DNA of 9,419 nt, from contig JAEXTI010000079.1 of assembly GCA_023406965.1 (NCBI GenBank), forward strand, positions 1 to 9,419. Reading direction: 5' to 3'. This document shows positions 1-7,340 of the stretch, piece after piece. The notes under the pieces are model-generated. The model did not search any database, was not told the origin of the DNA, and saw nothing but the letters and a program-made list of their open reading frames with translations. The position numbers were made by a program, and so were the translations under genes. The DNA comes from Chloroflexota bacterium. GTDB lineage: Bacteria; Chloroflexota; Anaerolineae; Anaerolineales; Anaerolineaceae. The stretch's first letter is position 1, and the number at the start of each line of letters is the position of its first letter.

Positions 1-26
1 CCCCCACAAACACCTCATATTTCGTT

Positions 27-96
27 TACAATTGGCTTGGCCCCGCAGCAATCCCCAGCGGGTTTGCACCGGGCTGCCTCACGCTTTACTGAGGCA
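27..96 (+). promoter_or_regulatory. Possible -10 box and hairpin-containing leader of the AlkZ-related gene
   Basis: TACAAT at 27-32 matches TATAAT at 5 of 6 bases, but no convincing -35 box precedes it and the window edge is close. Two inverted repeats follow: CCCGC (42-46) with GCGGG (58-62), and TGCCTCA (75-81) with TGAGGCA (90-96). Together they suggest a structured untranslated leader, which would fit a start at 118. GCAGC (45-49) could also pair with GCTGC (73-77), so the two hairpins could rearrange. This is inference; there is no U-run and I recognise no riboswitch class. Confidence 0.25.
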
Positions 97-117
97 TCTT
101 CCATCACAGCCGGACTC

Positions 118-981
118 ATGATGACCACTCTCTCAAAAGAAGCTCTCACCCAATACCGCGCCCAAACCTACCGCATCGCGCCGGGATTGCGCCTGGCATC
201 GGTGGATGAAGCCGTTGATTGGATCAACACACGTGGTTTCACTTTTTTCTGGCCGGTCAAAGGCGCCGAGGCGCCCAGCCTGTGGAATGCCGCCGCCGGA
301 AACCGCCCCGTCCCCGATGCGCACGACGACCCCGGGCACATCACCTGGGATTGGAAGGACAGCCTTCTGCCCCAAAAGCGAGTCTTTTATTCCCGCGTGC
401 TGCGCCACCGCAACACCTTCATCTCCCTGGCCCTGTTCCCTTCTTTCTATGCTCTCTCGCCCAATTACGGCTCACCCGAAGAAGATTACCTGATCGATTA
501 CCAAAACGGCCTGCTGACCGCAGAATCCCGTGCCGTCTATGAGGCCATCCTCGACCAGGGCCCGCTAGACACTTTAGCGCTGCGCAAAGCGGTTCGCTTG
601 ACCAGCAAGGGCAGCGATTCGATCTTTAATCGCGCCCTGGATGAATTGCAAACCTCTCTGCGCATCCTGCCCATCGGCGTGGCCCCGGTCGGCGCATGGA
701 AGTACGCCTTTATTTACGAAATCGTTGCCCGCCATTACCCCGAAGTCATCGAACAAGCCCACCCCATCACCGAATCGGATGCTCGCCGCAACCTGGCTTC
801 CACCTATCTCAAATCGGTCGGCGCTGCCCGGCAGGCAGACATCACGCGCATGTTTGGCTGGCCTGCTCCGCTGGCAGAAAAAACCATGCGCAAACTGGTC
901 GATTCCGGCAAATTGGTTGCCGAGGTGAAGCTGGAGGACGCTCCCGGCGTCTATTTCGCCCTCCCGCAATTAGTCTCATAG
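118..981 (+). CDS. AlkZ-related winged-helix protein (YcaQ/HTH_42-like)
   Basis: This 287-residue protein resembles the AlkZ/YcaQ-related winged-helix proteins (HTH_42 group), whose characterised members are DNA glycosylases that unhook interstrand crosslinks. What I see is an N-terminal segment of the type 'FTFFWPVKGAEAPSLWNA' (residues 41-58), then 'WDWKDSLLPQKRVFYSRVLR' (77-96), a 'YALSPNYG...EDYLIDY' stretch (111-128), and two helix-rich winged-helix-like regions at about 136-190 and 220-285. I do not see the LQxD/QxQ catalytic stretch of true AlkZ, so glycosylase activity is not established. There is no signal peptide or membrane segment, so it should be cytosolic. The start is taken at the ATG at 118 (a second ATG follows at 121). 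The frame stays open upstream to a TTG at 37, but those 27 codons look non-coding and overlap hairpins. It appears to stand alone, with palindromic repeats downstream. The family call is from recalled patterns. Confidence 0.65.
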   Translation: MMTTLSKEALTQYRAQTYRIAPGLRLASVDEAVDWINTRGFTFFWPVKGAEAPSLWNAAAGNRPVPDAHDDPGHITWDWKDSLLPQKRVFYSRVLRHRNTFISLALFPSFYALSPNYGSPEEDYLIDYQNGLLTAESRAVYEAILDQGPLDTLALRKAVRLTSKGSDSIFNRALDELQTSLRILPIGVAPVGAWKYAFIYEIVARHYPEVIEQAHPITESDARRNLASTYLKSVGAARQADITRMFGWPAPLAEKTMRKLVDSGKLVAEVKLEDAPGVYFALPQLVS

Positions 982-1002
982 TCCCACCATTCCCCCCGAT
1001 CC

Positions 1003-1284
1003 TGTAGGGGCGGGTCTTTAACGCGGGCTTGGCTCATTGACCCGCCCGGTTAACCACCCCCGGCGGGTCTTCCAGTGTAACTCCATGCATTCAGCCCGCA
1101 CAAGCACCTATCAACCACACCACCCTCCCCGCATTAAAGACCCGCCGCTACGCACCTCTATGGTAGGGGCGGGTCTTTAACGCAGGCTCACCCCGTTGGT
1201 TTTCAAACACCCTTGCAGGCTCGACTCACAGATCCACGGGCAAGACCCGCCCCGTTGACCACCCCGGCGGGTCTCTAACGCAGG
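1003..1284. repeat. Composite REP/MITE-like palindromic repeat cluster
   Basis: Two related units lie in tandem. Each begins with GTAGGGGCGGGTCTTTAACGC (from about 1004 and 1163) and closes with GTTRACCACCCC followed by GGCGGGTCT (ending near 1070 and 1274). GGCGGGTCTYTAACGCRGGC occurs three times, near 1010, 1169 and 1266. Perfect arm pairs include GACCCGCC (1039-1046) with GGCGGGTC (1062-1069), and AGACCCGCC (1243-1251) with GGCGGGTCT (1266-1274). No transposase is present. This is the pattern of non-autonomous palindromic repeats scattered through intergenic DNA. It may also end transcription from the upstream gene. Dispersal in the genome is inferred, not seen. Confidence 0.75.
1131..1183. 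repeat. Long 21-nt-arm inverted repeat inside the cluster
   Basis: The left arm (1131-1151) pairs with the right arm (1163-1183) at 19 of 21 positions around an 11-base loop. The shared core on the left arm is TTAAAGACCCGCC. This is the longest foldback in the cluster and could form a stable hairpin in either strand's RNA. No T-run follows, so a role as a classical intrinsic terminator is uncertain. Confidence 0.75.
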
Positions 1285-1360
1285 CCCCCCCCTCTTCGTA
1301 CCGCAGTAATCCTTTCCCGCGTCTTAGAATTACGATCCCAACCTACAAACTCACATCTCA

Positions 1361-1376
1361 CTCATTGCTCAATGAG
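1361..1376. promoter_or_regulatory. Perfect 16-bp palindrome, candidate operator
   Basis: CTCATTGCTCAATGAG has perfect 7-bp arms (CTCATTG and CAATGAG) around a CT centre. It lies across the -35 zone of the TATAAT promoter at 1390, where a bound dimeric repressor would block RNA polymerase. Size and symmetry suit a dimeric helix-turn-helix regulator. I cannot name the family, and no regulator gene lies in the window. Confidence 0.5.
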
Positions 1377-1389
1377 ACCCTCCCCGTTG

Positions 1390-1395
1390 TATAAT
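1390..1395 (+). promoter_or_regulatory. -10 box (TATAAT) for the amylase-family gene
   Basis: An exact TATAAT sits 57 bases upstream of the start codon, directly preceded by TG. No good -35 box exists at 17 bp; the nearest candidate, TTGCTC at 1365-1370, has a 19-bp spacer and lies inside the 1361-1376 palindrome. The weak -35 with a perfect -10 could indicate dependence on a regulator. Predicted transcript start is about 1402. Confidence 0.55.
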
Positions 1396-1440
1396 AATTA
1401 AGTTCGGAATTCAACTTCATCCTCCGCCATTAACCTACTG

Positions 1441-1448
1441 AAAGGAAG
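1441..1448 (+). promoter_or_regulatory. Ribosome binding site of the amylase-family gene
   Basis: AAAGGAAG lies just upstream of the ATG at 1453, with AGGA spaced 6 bases from it. It supports 1453 as the true start. Confidence 0.7.
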
Positions 1449-1452
1449 CCCT

Positions 1453-4400
1453 ATGGAATTCCATGTTTCCCGCCAGGCTCGCGACCGATATCATTTTGAC
1501 CAGAGTCTCTTCTCTCTCACTGGCAATGTGATTTTCGCCAACTTCCACGCCGTGCGGACGTTCGCCCAAAAGATGAATACCCGCCGCGACTTGGTACGCT
1601 TCCCCGAAGAAACTATCAAGGCCGGGCAGCTCAACGCCCTCGGCTTGATTGACGAAATCCTGCACCTAGTCATTGCCACCTACCGCAAGCAGGTCAACCC
1701 CCAGGCCATGGCTCAGGCTCTCGAATTCCTCTACGCCGGTGTTGGCGAGCAAGCCGTAAACCAGACCCTGGCCCAGTTCGCCGACGCCTTCCCGCCCCTG
1801 GCGGTTTACCGCGGAGAGCAAACCCTGACCGATTACCTGGAAGAAGAAACCGAAGGCGTCCCCAACCGCCAGGTGCTCCTCGAAGAGCTACTCATGCTGT
1901 GGATTGCCAACAAGAACCCCGCCGCCCAGCCCTTCGCCGAATTGTTCGACGACAGCGACCTGGCTGCCGGGGTTGGGTACCGCCGTATCATCAGCGGCCT
2001 GCAAACTTTCTTCGAGAGCCAGCCGCCCTTCGGCCCCGAGCGTGACAGCCTGGTTGAGATGCTGCGCAGCCCGGCCATCGCCGTACCTTACTCCCTCACC
2101 GGTCAGCTCGAATATATCCGCGAACGCTGGAGCGACCTTCTCGGTCGTTATCTCTACCGCCTGCTCAGCAGCCTGGATTTGATCAAAGAAGAAGAGAAGC
2201 TGCCCTTTATGGGCCCCGGCCCAACGGTCATTCCCACCTTTGACCGTGGCGCTGCCGAACTGGAAGTGGAAGCCTTCAGCCCCGACCGAGAATGGATGCC
2301 CCGTCTGGTGCTCATCGCCAAGAACACCTATGTCTGGCTGGATCAACTCAGCCGCCAGTATGACCGCCCCATCACCCGCCTCGATCAGATTCCAGATGAA
2401 GAACTGGCCGATCTGGCCCGCCGCGGATTCAGCGGCCTGTGGCTCATCGGTTTGTGGGAGCGCAGCAAAGCCTCGGCAAAAATCAAGCAGTTGATGGGCA
2501 ACCAGGAGGCCATCGCCTCGGCCTATTCCCTGCACAGCTATGATGTGGCCTGGGATCTGGGCGGCGAAGATGCCTACCACAACCTGCGCGACCGGGCCTG
2601 GCAGCACGGCATCCGCCTGGCCTCTGACATGGTGCCCAACCACATGGGCATCGACTCGAGCTGGGTGGTCCACCATCCCGATTGGTTCTTGTCCCTTTCC
2701 TATCCACCCTACCCGGCCTATTCCTTCACCGGGCCCGATCTATCCAACGACCCGGCGGTCAGCATTCGCATTGAGGATCATTACTTCTCGCGCAGCGATG
2801 CTGCCGTGGTCTTCGAGTACCAGGATCACCGCAACGGGCAGACCCGTTTCATCTACCACGGCAACGACGGTACCACCATGCCCTGGAACGACACCGCCCA
2901 ACTCAACTACCTCAACGCTGCCGTGCGTGAAGCGGTCATCCAAACCATCCTGGGCGTGGCCCGGCGCTTCCCCATCATCCGCTTTGACGCCGCCATGACC
3001 CTGGCCAAAAAGCACTACCAGCGCCTGTGGTTCCCCGAGCCGGGCGGCGGCGGGGCTATCCCCTCCCGCGCCGAAAACGGCATTCCTCGCGCCGATTTTG
3101 AGGCAGCCTTCCCCGTGGAATTCTGGCGCGAGGTGGTGGATCGAGTGGCTCGTGAAGCCCCCGACACTCTCCTGCTGGCCGAAGCCTTCTGGCTGATGGA
3201 AGGCTACTTTGTGCGCACGTTGGGCATGCACCGTGTCTACAACAGCGCCTTCATGAACATGCTGCGCAACGAAGAAAACGACAAGTACCGCACGCTGATC
3301 AAGAACACTCTCGAATTTGAACCCGAGATTCTCAAGCGTTACGTCAACTTCATGAACAACCCCGACGAGCGTACCGCCGTCGATCAGTTCGGCAAGGGCG
3401 ACAAGTACTTCGGCATCTGCGTGCTCATGGCCACCATGCCCGGTCTGCCTATGTTTGGGCACGGCCAGTTCGAGGGCTATTCCGAGAAATACGGCATGGA
3501 ATTTCGCAAAGCACTGTGGGACGAACACCCCGATGGCTACCTCCTTGACCGCCATGCCCGCGAAATTTCCCCGCTGCTGCACCGCCGCGCCTTGTTTGCC
3601 GGGGTGGACAATTTCTTGCTCTACGATTTCTTCACCGGTGGCGGCGTGGACGAGAACGTGTTTGCCTATTCCAATGGAGTCGGCTCCGAGCGCGCTCTGG
3701 TGGTGGTGCACAACCGCTACGGCAGCACGCAAGGCTGGATTCGCACTTCTGCCGGTTTCCTCATCAAAGGCGCGGGCGGCGAGCGGCGCATGGTCCAGCG
3801 CACCCTGGCCGAAGGACTCAACATCCAGGCCGAGCCAAATGGCTTCATCCTGGCCCGCGACCAGGTCAGCGGCCTGGAGTTCCTCTTCTCCAGCCAGGAC
3901 ATGAAAGACAAAGGCATCTTCCTGGTCCTGAATGCCTACGAGTACCATGTGTTCCTCGATTTCCGCGCCGTGCGCGACGACGAATGGGGCTCATACCGCA
4001 AGCTGTACGAGTATCTCAATGGGCGCGGCGTACCGGATGTGCGCGAAGCCCTGCGTGAACTGACCCTGCAGCCCGTGCTGGGCCCTTTGCGCGAGCTGTT
4101 CAACCCCGGGTACATCAACTATCTGTCCCAGCAGCGCCTGAATTCCGCCGGGCAGGTGCTGCCCGAGCACCTGCTGCCCGAAGCCCAGGGCAAGTTGGGC
4201 GCGCTGCTGCGCGGGATCAACGATCTCAACGAACTCACCGGCGACCCGACCCCCATTTTGGAGCAACTGAGTATCGAGTTAGAAGCCAGCCTCAAACTGC
4301 GTTTGATCGACGAGCGCTTCCCCTTGCCCGGCTCCACCGCCTACCACGAAGCCCTGGCGAACATCCTCAAGCGCCTGGACGATGATCACTTCCCCGAATG

Positions 4401-4908
4401 GGTCGCCTGGATCGGCTTCCTCTTCCTGCGCAATATAGGTCGCCTGAGCGAAGACACCCAGCCCGCCGCTGTGACTCGCAGTTGGATCGACGAGTGGCAG
4501 CTCGGCAAGTCTCTGCATGAAACCGCGCTGAGCCTGGGCTTGGACGCCCCCGCCGCCGACCGTGTGGTGGCTCGCCTCAAACTGCTCTGCGCCACCCAGG
4601 ACACCTTTAGCCAGTGCGGCAAGCAGCCCCTGGCCGAAATGGTCCTCGCCTGGCTGGCCGATGGCGAAGTGCGCACCTTCCTGGGCGTCAACCGCTACAA
4701 AGACATCCTCTGGTTCAACCGCGAAGCCTTTGAGGAATGGATCGGCTGGGTAGAACTATTGTCCGCCTTCGATTCTCTCGCCGACGCCAACGCCAGCGCA
4801 TCCTTGTTCGTCGAGCGCTTGCTCATCTGCCAGGAAATGCGCAAGAAACTGCTCAAAGCCTCTCGCGCCTCCGGATACCAGGTGGAAAAGCTGCTGGCAG
4901 GTCTGTAA
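1453..4908 (+). CDS. Large alpha-amylase-superfamily (GH13-like) protein, cytoplasmic
   Basis: An 1151-residue protein with a GH13-type barrel at about 281-720, expected to hydrolyse or transfer alpha-glucosidic linkages. The conserved regions are in order: region I D392-M-V-P-N-H397; region II R510-F-D512 (nucleophile); region III L-A-E577 (acid/base); region IV N636-P-D638. The usual His of region IV (NHD) is Pro here. The barrel opens with 'GLWLIGLWERS' and a 'SAYSLHSYDVA' stretch, and carries 'MFGHGQFEGYSEKYGMEF' near 667-684. About 280 mostly helical residues precede the barrel; after it come a beta-rich stretch (about 720-830) and a helical tail to 1151. I recognise no known domain in these flanks. 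There is no signal peptide, so it should act on internal glucan. Typical amylases have 450-700 residues, so this is unusually long. It has its own promoter and converges on a GH57 gene. The exact substrate is unknown; alternatives are a glucanotransferase or a maltosyltransferase. Confidence 0.85.
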   Translation: MEFHVSRQARDRYHFDQSLFSLTGNVIFANFHAVRTFAQKMNTRRDLVRFPEETIKAGQLNALGLIDEILHLVIATYRKQVNPQAMAQALEFLYAGVGEQAVNQTLAQFADAFPPLAVYRGEQTLTDYLEEETEGVPNRQVLLEELLMLWIANKNPAAQPFAELFDDSDLAAGVGYRRIISGLQTFFESQPPFGPERDSLVEMLRSPAIAVPYSLTGQLEYIRERWSDLLGRYLYRLLSSLDLIKEEEKLPFMGPGPTVIPTFDRGAAELEVEAFSPDREWMPRLVLIAKNTYVWLDQLSRQYDRPITRLDQIPDEELADLARRGFSGLWLIGLWERSKASAKIKQLMGNQEAIASAYSLHSYDVAWDLGGEDAYHNLRDRAWQHGIRLASDMVPNHMGIDSSWVVHHPDWFLSLSYPPYPAYSFTGPDLSNDPAVSIRIEDHYFSRSDAAVVFEYQDHRNGQTRFIYHGNDGTTMPWNDTAQLNYLNAAVREAVIQTILGVARRFPIIRFDAAMTLAKKHYQRLWFPEPGGGGAIPSRAENGIPRADFEAAFPVEFWREVVDRVAREAPDTLLLAEAFWLMEGYFVRTLGMHRVYNSAFMNMLRNEENDKYRTLIKNTLEFEPEILKRYVNFMNNPDERTAVDQFGKGDKYFGICVLMATMPGLPMFGHGQFEGYSEKYGMEFRKALWDEHPDGYLLDRHAREISPLLHRRALFAGVDNFLLYDFFTGGGVDENVFAYSNGVGSERALVVVHNRYGSTQGWIRTSAGFLIKGAGGERRMVQRTLAEGLNIQAEPNGFILARDQVSGLEFLFSSQDMKDKGIFLVLNAYEYHVFLDFRAVRDDEWGSYRKLYEYLNGRGVPDVREALRELTLQPVLGPLRELFNPGYINYLSQQRLNSAGQVLPEHLLPEAQGKLGALLRGINDLNELTGDPTPILEQLSIELEASLKLRLIDERFPLPGSTAYHEALANILKRLDDDHFPEWVAWIGFLFLRNIGRLSEDTQPAAVTRSWIDEWQLGKSLHETALSLGLDAPAADRVVARLKLLCATQDTFSQCGKQPLAEMVLAWLADGEVRTFLGVNRYKDILWFNREAFEEWIGWVELLSAFDSLADANASASLFVERLLICQEMRKKLLKASRASGYQVEKLLAGL

Positions 4909-4921
4909 AATTTTTGCCGTA

Positions 4922-4973
4922 TCAAACAGCAGATCCATATGGCGCTAACGCACCGTATGGATCTGCTGTTTGA
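4922..4973. terminator. Perfect 18-bp stem-loop between convergent genes
   Basis: TCAAACAGCAGATCCATA (4922-4939) is exactly mirrored by TATGGATCTGCTGTTTGA (4956-4973). The 16-base loop (4940-4955) can pair further (GCG with CGC). It fills the space between the TAA of the GH13-like gene (4906-4908) and the stop of the GH57 gene (4977-4979), so it can serve both strands. It is moderate in GC and lacks a T-run directly after either arm; the nearest, AAAATTTTT at about 4907-4915, is 6 bases away from the left arm. It is therefore a bidirectional terminator or mRNA 3'-end stabiliser rather than a textbook intrinsic terminator. Confidence 0.6.
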
Positions 4974-4976
4974 CGA

Positions 4977-6404
4977 TTACTCTTCCACCTTCTCCCGCCA
5001 GGCCGCTCCTGCCCGTTGAAGGTGCTTCAGGAACACGTCCTCGGCCTTCAACCCACTGCGCCAGCTACGCACAGCGGTCAATTCTTCCGCAATGGTCTCA
5101 GTCAAATCGTTGCCTGTTGCCAAACGGTTCAGCCAGGTAGCCTGTGCCGCGTAAGCCAGGTTGTTTCGCGGCTCGATCCGGTCCAAATCGTCAAAGAACC
5201 AGCCGCAAGAGGTGTACATGCGCTGCCGTTCATACTGGCTGCGCAAGAAGTATTGCAGCTTCTCCAGTTCGCGCCCTTCGGGTCGCTTCCCCCCCTGCTC
5301 ATAGACCAACCCTTCCAGAGTCTCTTCGCCATGCACCACATCAATATAGCGATTGCGCAGCTCCCAGGGGTCGTCCACCCAGGATTTCAGCGCCATTTCG
5401 TATTCTTCATCCATTGCATCCGCCAGTGTATTCAGCGCTTTGCGGAAGGGTTCTTTCCACTCACCGTTGGGCGTGCAGGAGCAGTTGCCTGACCAGCGCG
5501 TCACCCCGTGGTAGCAACTCCACGAGGTGCGCGGCCGGATCGAGATAATTTCATCCACGGGGTGATCACGCAGCCATTTAGCTGGATAGGTAACCTGCGC
5601 GCCGTGATTCTTGGCGGCTTTATCCAGCAGGTAAGCCAGGAACTTATCGCGGAAAGGCTGGTGATGCCCGTACAGTTCTCCGTCTGAGGCGATCATCACC
5701 AATTGCGGTTTGTTGTTCCCTTCCCACTCGGAGCGGAAGCGCGGCATGACCAGCTCACCCATGAAACGGTCCGCATTCACCGTTGAAGCCGGGTCAAAGC
5801 TCACCCGCGTGCTCAAAGCCTGATCGTAAAAGAACACCACAAGGCTCTGCCCATTGAGTAAATTCACCCGGTACGGATGGGTGGTATCCACCGACTCGGC
5901 ATCGGCCTGCCAGGGTGCCAGGATGGTGAACTGAATGCCACAATCGGCCAGCACCTGCAACGTTTCGTTATCGGCGCCCGTCTCCGGAAGCCACATTCCC
6001 TGGGGCTTGTAGCCAAAGCGGAATTCAAAATCAGCAATTCCCCAACGAACCTGGGTCACCTTATCCCGCTCCGAGGCCAGCGGCAGGATGGTGTGGTTAT
6101 ATGCCTGGGCCATGGCATTCCCCACCTGCTGGGCTTCAACGTTTTTCATTGCCTGCATAATGATGTTCGCCTGCGTCTCAGGATCGTAGTCAAACATCCA
6201 CTCAAACAGCGTCGGCCCGAAATTAAAGCTGATTCGCTCGAAATTTCTCAACAGGGTGTTCGGATAATAGCACTGGGCATGGATGCGCTCGTTCCAGTTC
6301 TGGTAGGGCGCTGCGCCCGCCTCGCGTGGCACTCGCCCCGTCAGCGGATCTTCCCGCGGCGGTTGATAAAAATGACCGTGTACGCAAAACGCTCGCTCAG
6401 CCAT
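4977..6404 (-). CDS. GH57 glycoside hydrolase with DUF3536 region
   Basis: A 475-residue GH57 protein; the family includes alpha-amylases, amylopullulanases, 4-alpha-glucanotransferases and branching enzymes. Motifs seen are H9-G-H11-F-Y-Q-P-P near the start (region 1), G-M-W-L-P-E141-T with the putative nucleophile Glu, and A-S-D241-G-E-L-Y-G-H-H with the putative acid/base Asp. The C-terminal part carries DUF3536-type signatures: 'TSWSCYHGVTRWSGNCSC' (293-310) and 'YTSCGWFFDDLDRIEPRNN' (397-415). Members of this GH57/DUF3536 type that I recall are about 800 residues, so this one looks short, yet it ends cleanly. No signal peptide; cytosolic. It starts 3 bases after the stop of the SDR gene, with GGGGCGG about 8 bases upstream as a modest ribosome binding site, so the two are very likely co-transcribed. 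Its substrate is not known. It faces the GH13-like gene, which suggests a shared role in alpha-glucan metabolism. Confidence 0.9.
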   Translation of the reverse strand: MAERAFCVHGHFYQPPREDPLTGRVPREAGAAPYQNWNERIHAQCYYPNTLLRNFERISFNFGPTLFEWMFDYDPETQANIIMQAMKNVEAQQVGNAMAQAYNHTILPLASERDKVTQVRWGIADFEFRFGYKPQGMWLPETGADNETLQVLADCGIQFTILAPWQADAESVDTTHPYRVNLLNGQSLVVFFYDQALSTRVSFDPASTVNADRFMGELVMPRFRSEWEGNNKPQLVMIASDGELYGHHQPFRDKFLAYLLDKAAKNHGAQVTYPAKWLRDHPVDEIISIRPRTSWSCYHGVTRWSGNCSCTPNGEWKEPFRKALNTLADAMDEEYEMALKSWVDDPWELRNRYIDVVHGEETLEGLVYEQGGKRPEGRELEKLQYFLRSQYERQRMYTSCGWFFDDLDRIEPRNNLAYAAQATWLNRLATGNDLTETIAEELTAVRSWRSGLKAEDVFLKHLQRAGAAWREKVEE

Positions 6405-6407
6405 CGC

Positions 6408-7331
6408 TTACACCGCCCCGCTCGAAGGGAATGGGTTATTCGCCGGCCATAAATAATCCAACTGCCGGCCAAAGCGTTCGGGCAGCAATCCAAACAAGCG
6501 TGGCAGTGTATCCAACTCGCAGGTGCGGTCTGCCGCCAGGTAATCCTGCCAGAATATGGACATGGGGAAGTTGCGCATACTGTGTTCCATCCATACGGCT
6601 AAAATTCGCAAGTAGGCCGGTGAGGCAGACACCATCGGTTTTTTCACGCCTGCCGCCTGGGCCACCTGCTCGCTGATCTCTCGAAAAGATAAAAATTCCG
6701 GCCCGCCAATGGCCACCGTCCGATTCTCAACAACGTTTTCATCCAGCGAAAGCGTCAACGCCATCACCAAATCCTCAATCCAGATCGGTTGCAGCATCGT
6801 GCGTCCTTCACCGGGCATTAAAAAAACAAACGGCGTCATCTTGAGCAGACGCGCCAGGCGGGTGGTGAAGTGATCGCCAGGGCCGAACACGAGCGCCGAT
6901 CGAAGGATGGTATACGTCACGCCGCTTTGCGTGATCAACCGTTCGGCAATACCTTTGGCCTTCAACACCGGGTAGGCGGAAGCTCGATCTGCGCCCAGAT
7001 GACTCAGATACACCATTCGCCTCACTCCAGCCTCCGCGGCAACTTTTGATACCATCCGGCTGCCCTCGATGTCCACGCCCTCCAGGTCGGCCTGAGAACC
7101 GCGCTGTTCCGCGCCCGCCAAGTGGTAGACCCCCTCCACGCCCTTCATCGCAGCCCGCAGTCCTCGTTCATCTTTCAAGCTGCACACAGCCGCTTCCACC
7201 GGGATTCCTTTGGGCAAGCGCGGCGAAGCCTTTGACGGGCGCAGCAATATACGCACTGGGTGACCTGCTGCAACCAGTTGTCGAACCAAGACCTGCCCGA
7301 TGAATCCTGTCCCTCCGGTTACCAATATCAT
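6408..7331 (-). CDS. NAD(P)-dependent atypical SDR, NDUFA9/NmrA-like
   Basis: A 307-residue atypical or extended SDR with an N-terminal Rossmann fold: V4-T-G6-G-T-G9-F-I-G12 is the GxxGxxG dinucleotide loop, and R31 after the second strand hints at NADP. A S110-H-L-G stretch, Y120-x-x-x-K124 and the following 'GIAERLITQSGVTYTILR' match the active-site arrangement of NmrA/NDUFA9-like proteins, so chemistry remains possible. The tail ('DYLAADRTCELDTLPRLFG...') resembles the C-terminal helix region of NDUFA9-like relatives. These proteins act as epimerases, quinone or isoflavone reductase-like enzymes, or redox sensors; the substrate cannot be read from sequence. It leads the two-gene minus-strand unit with GH57. 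No Shine-Dalgarno is visible, and TATAAT lies 9 bases upstream of the ATG, pointing to near-leaderless translation. Confidence 0.85.
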   Translation of the reverse strand: MILVTGGTGFIGQVLVRQLVAAGHPVRILLRPSKASPRLPKGIPVEAAVCSLKDERGLRAAMKGVEGVYHLAGAEQRGSQADLEGVDIEGSRMVSKVAAEAGVRRMVYLSHLGADRASAYPVLKAKGIAERLITQSGVTYTILRSALVFGPGDHFTTRLARLLKMTPFVFLMPGEGRTMLQPIWIEDLVMALTLSLDENVVENRTVAIGGPEFLSFREISEQVAQAAGVKKPMVSASPAYLRILAVWMEHSMRNFPMSIFWQDYLAADRTCELDTLPRLFGLLPERFGRQLDYLWPANNPFPSSGAV

Positions 7332-7340
7332 AACTCTGAA

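Larger units (their letters stand above)
982..1452. other. 471-base intergenic region: palindromic repeats, then a promoter
   Basis: No credible coding frame is present. From about 1003 to 1284 it carries nested GC-rich inverted repeats built on GGCGGGTC/GACCCGCC. From 1285 to 1360 I see nothing specific. From 1361 to 1452 it carries a palindrome, a TATAAT box and a ribosome binding site for the large amylase-family gene. A short inverted repeat, AAGTT (1400-1404) with AACTT (1413-1417), lies near the expected transcription start and may be chance. Confidence 0.7.

Noticed and set aside
37..117. 27-codon N-terminal extension of the AlkZ-related protein from a TTG
   Set aside because: The extension is not like the family N-terminus, lies over two hairpins, and has no ribosome binding site; ATG at 118 or 121 is better.
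1003..1284. CRISPR array
   Set aside because: The repeats are unevenly spaced, alternate in orientation and form nested palindromes, and no cas genes are present.
1888..2676. 262-codon minus-strand open frame in the same gene
   Set aside because: Antisense shadow of the N-terminal and early barrel coding region, with no recognisable motif or ribosome binding site.
2740..3948. 402-codon open frame on the minus strand inside the amylase-family gene
   Set aside because: It is a shadow of a GC-rich gene with strong catalytic motifs on the plus strand. Its own translation shows low-complexity G/V/H-rich composition and no domain.
5016..5492. 158-codon plus-strand open frame opposite the GH57 gene
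   Set aside because: Shadow of the DUF3536 region, whose minus-strand signatures are clear.
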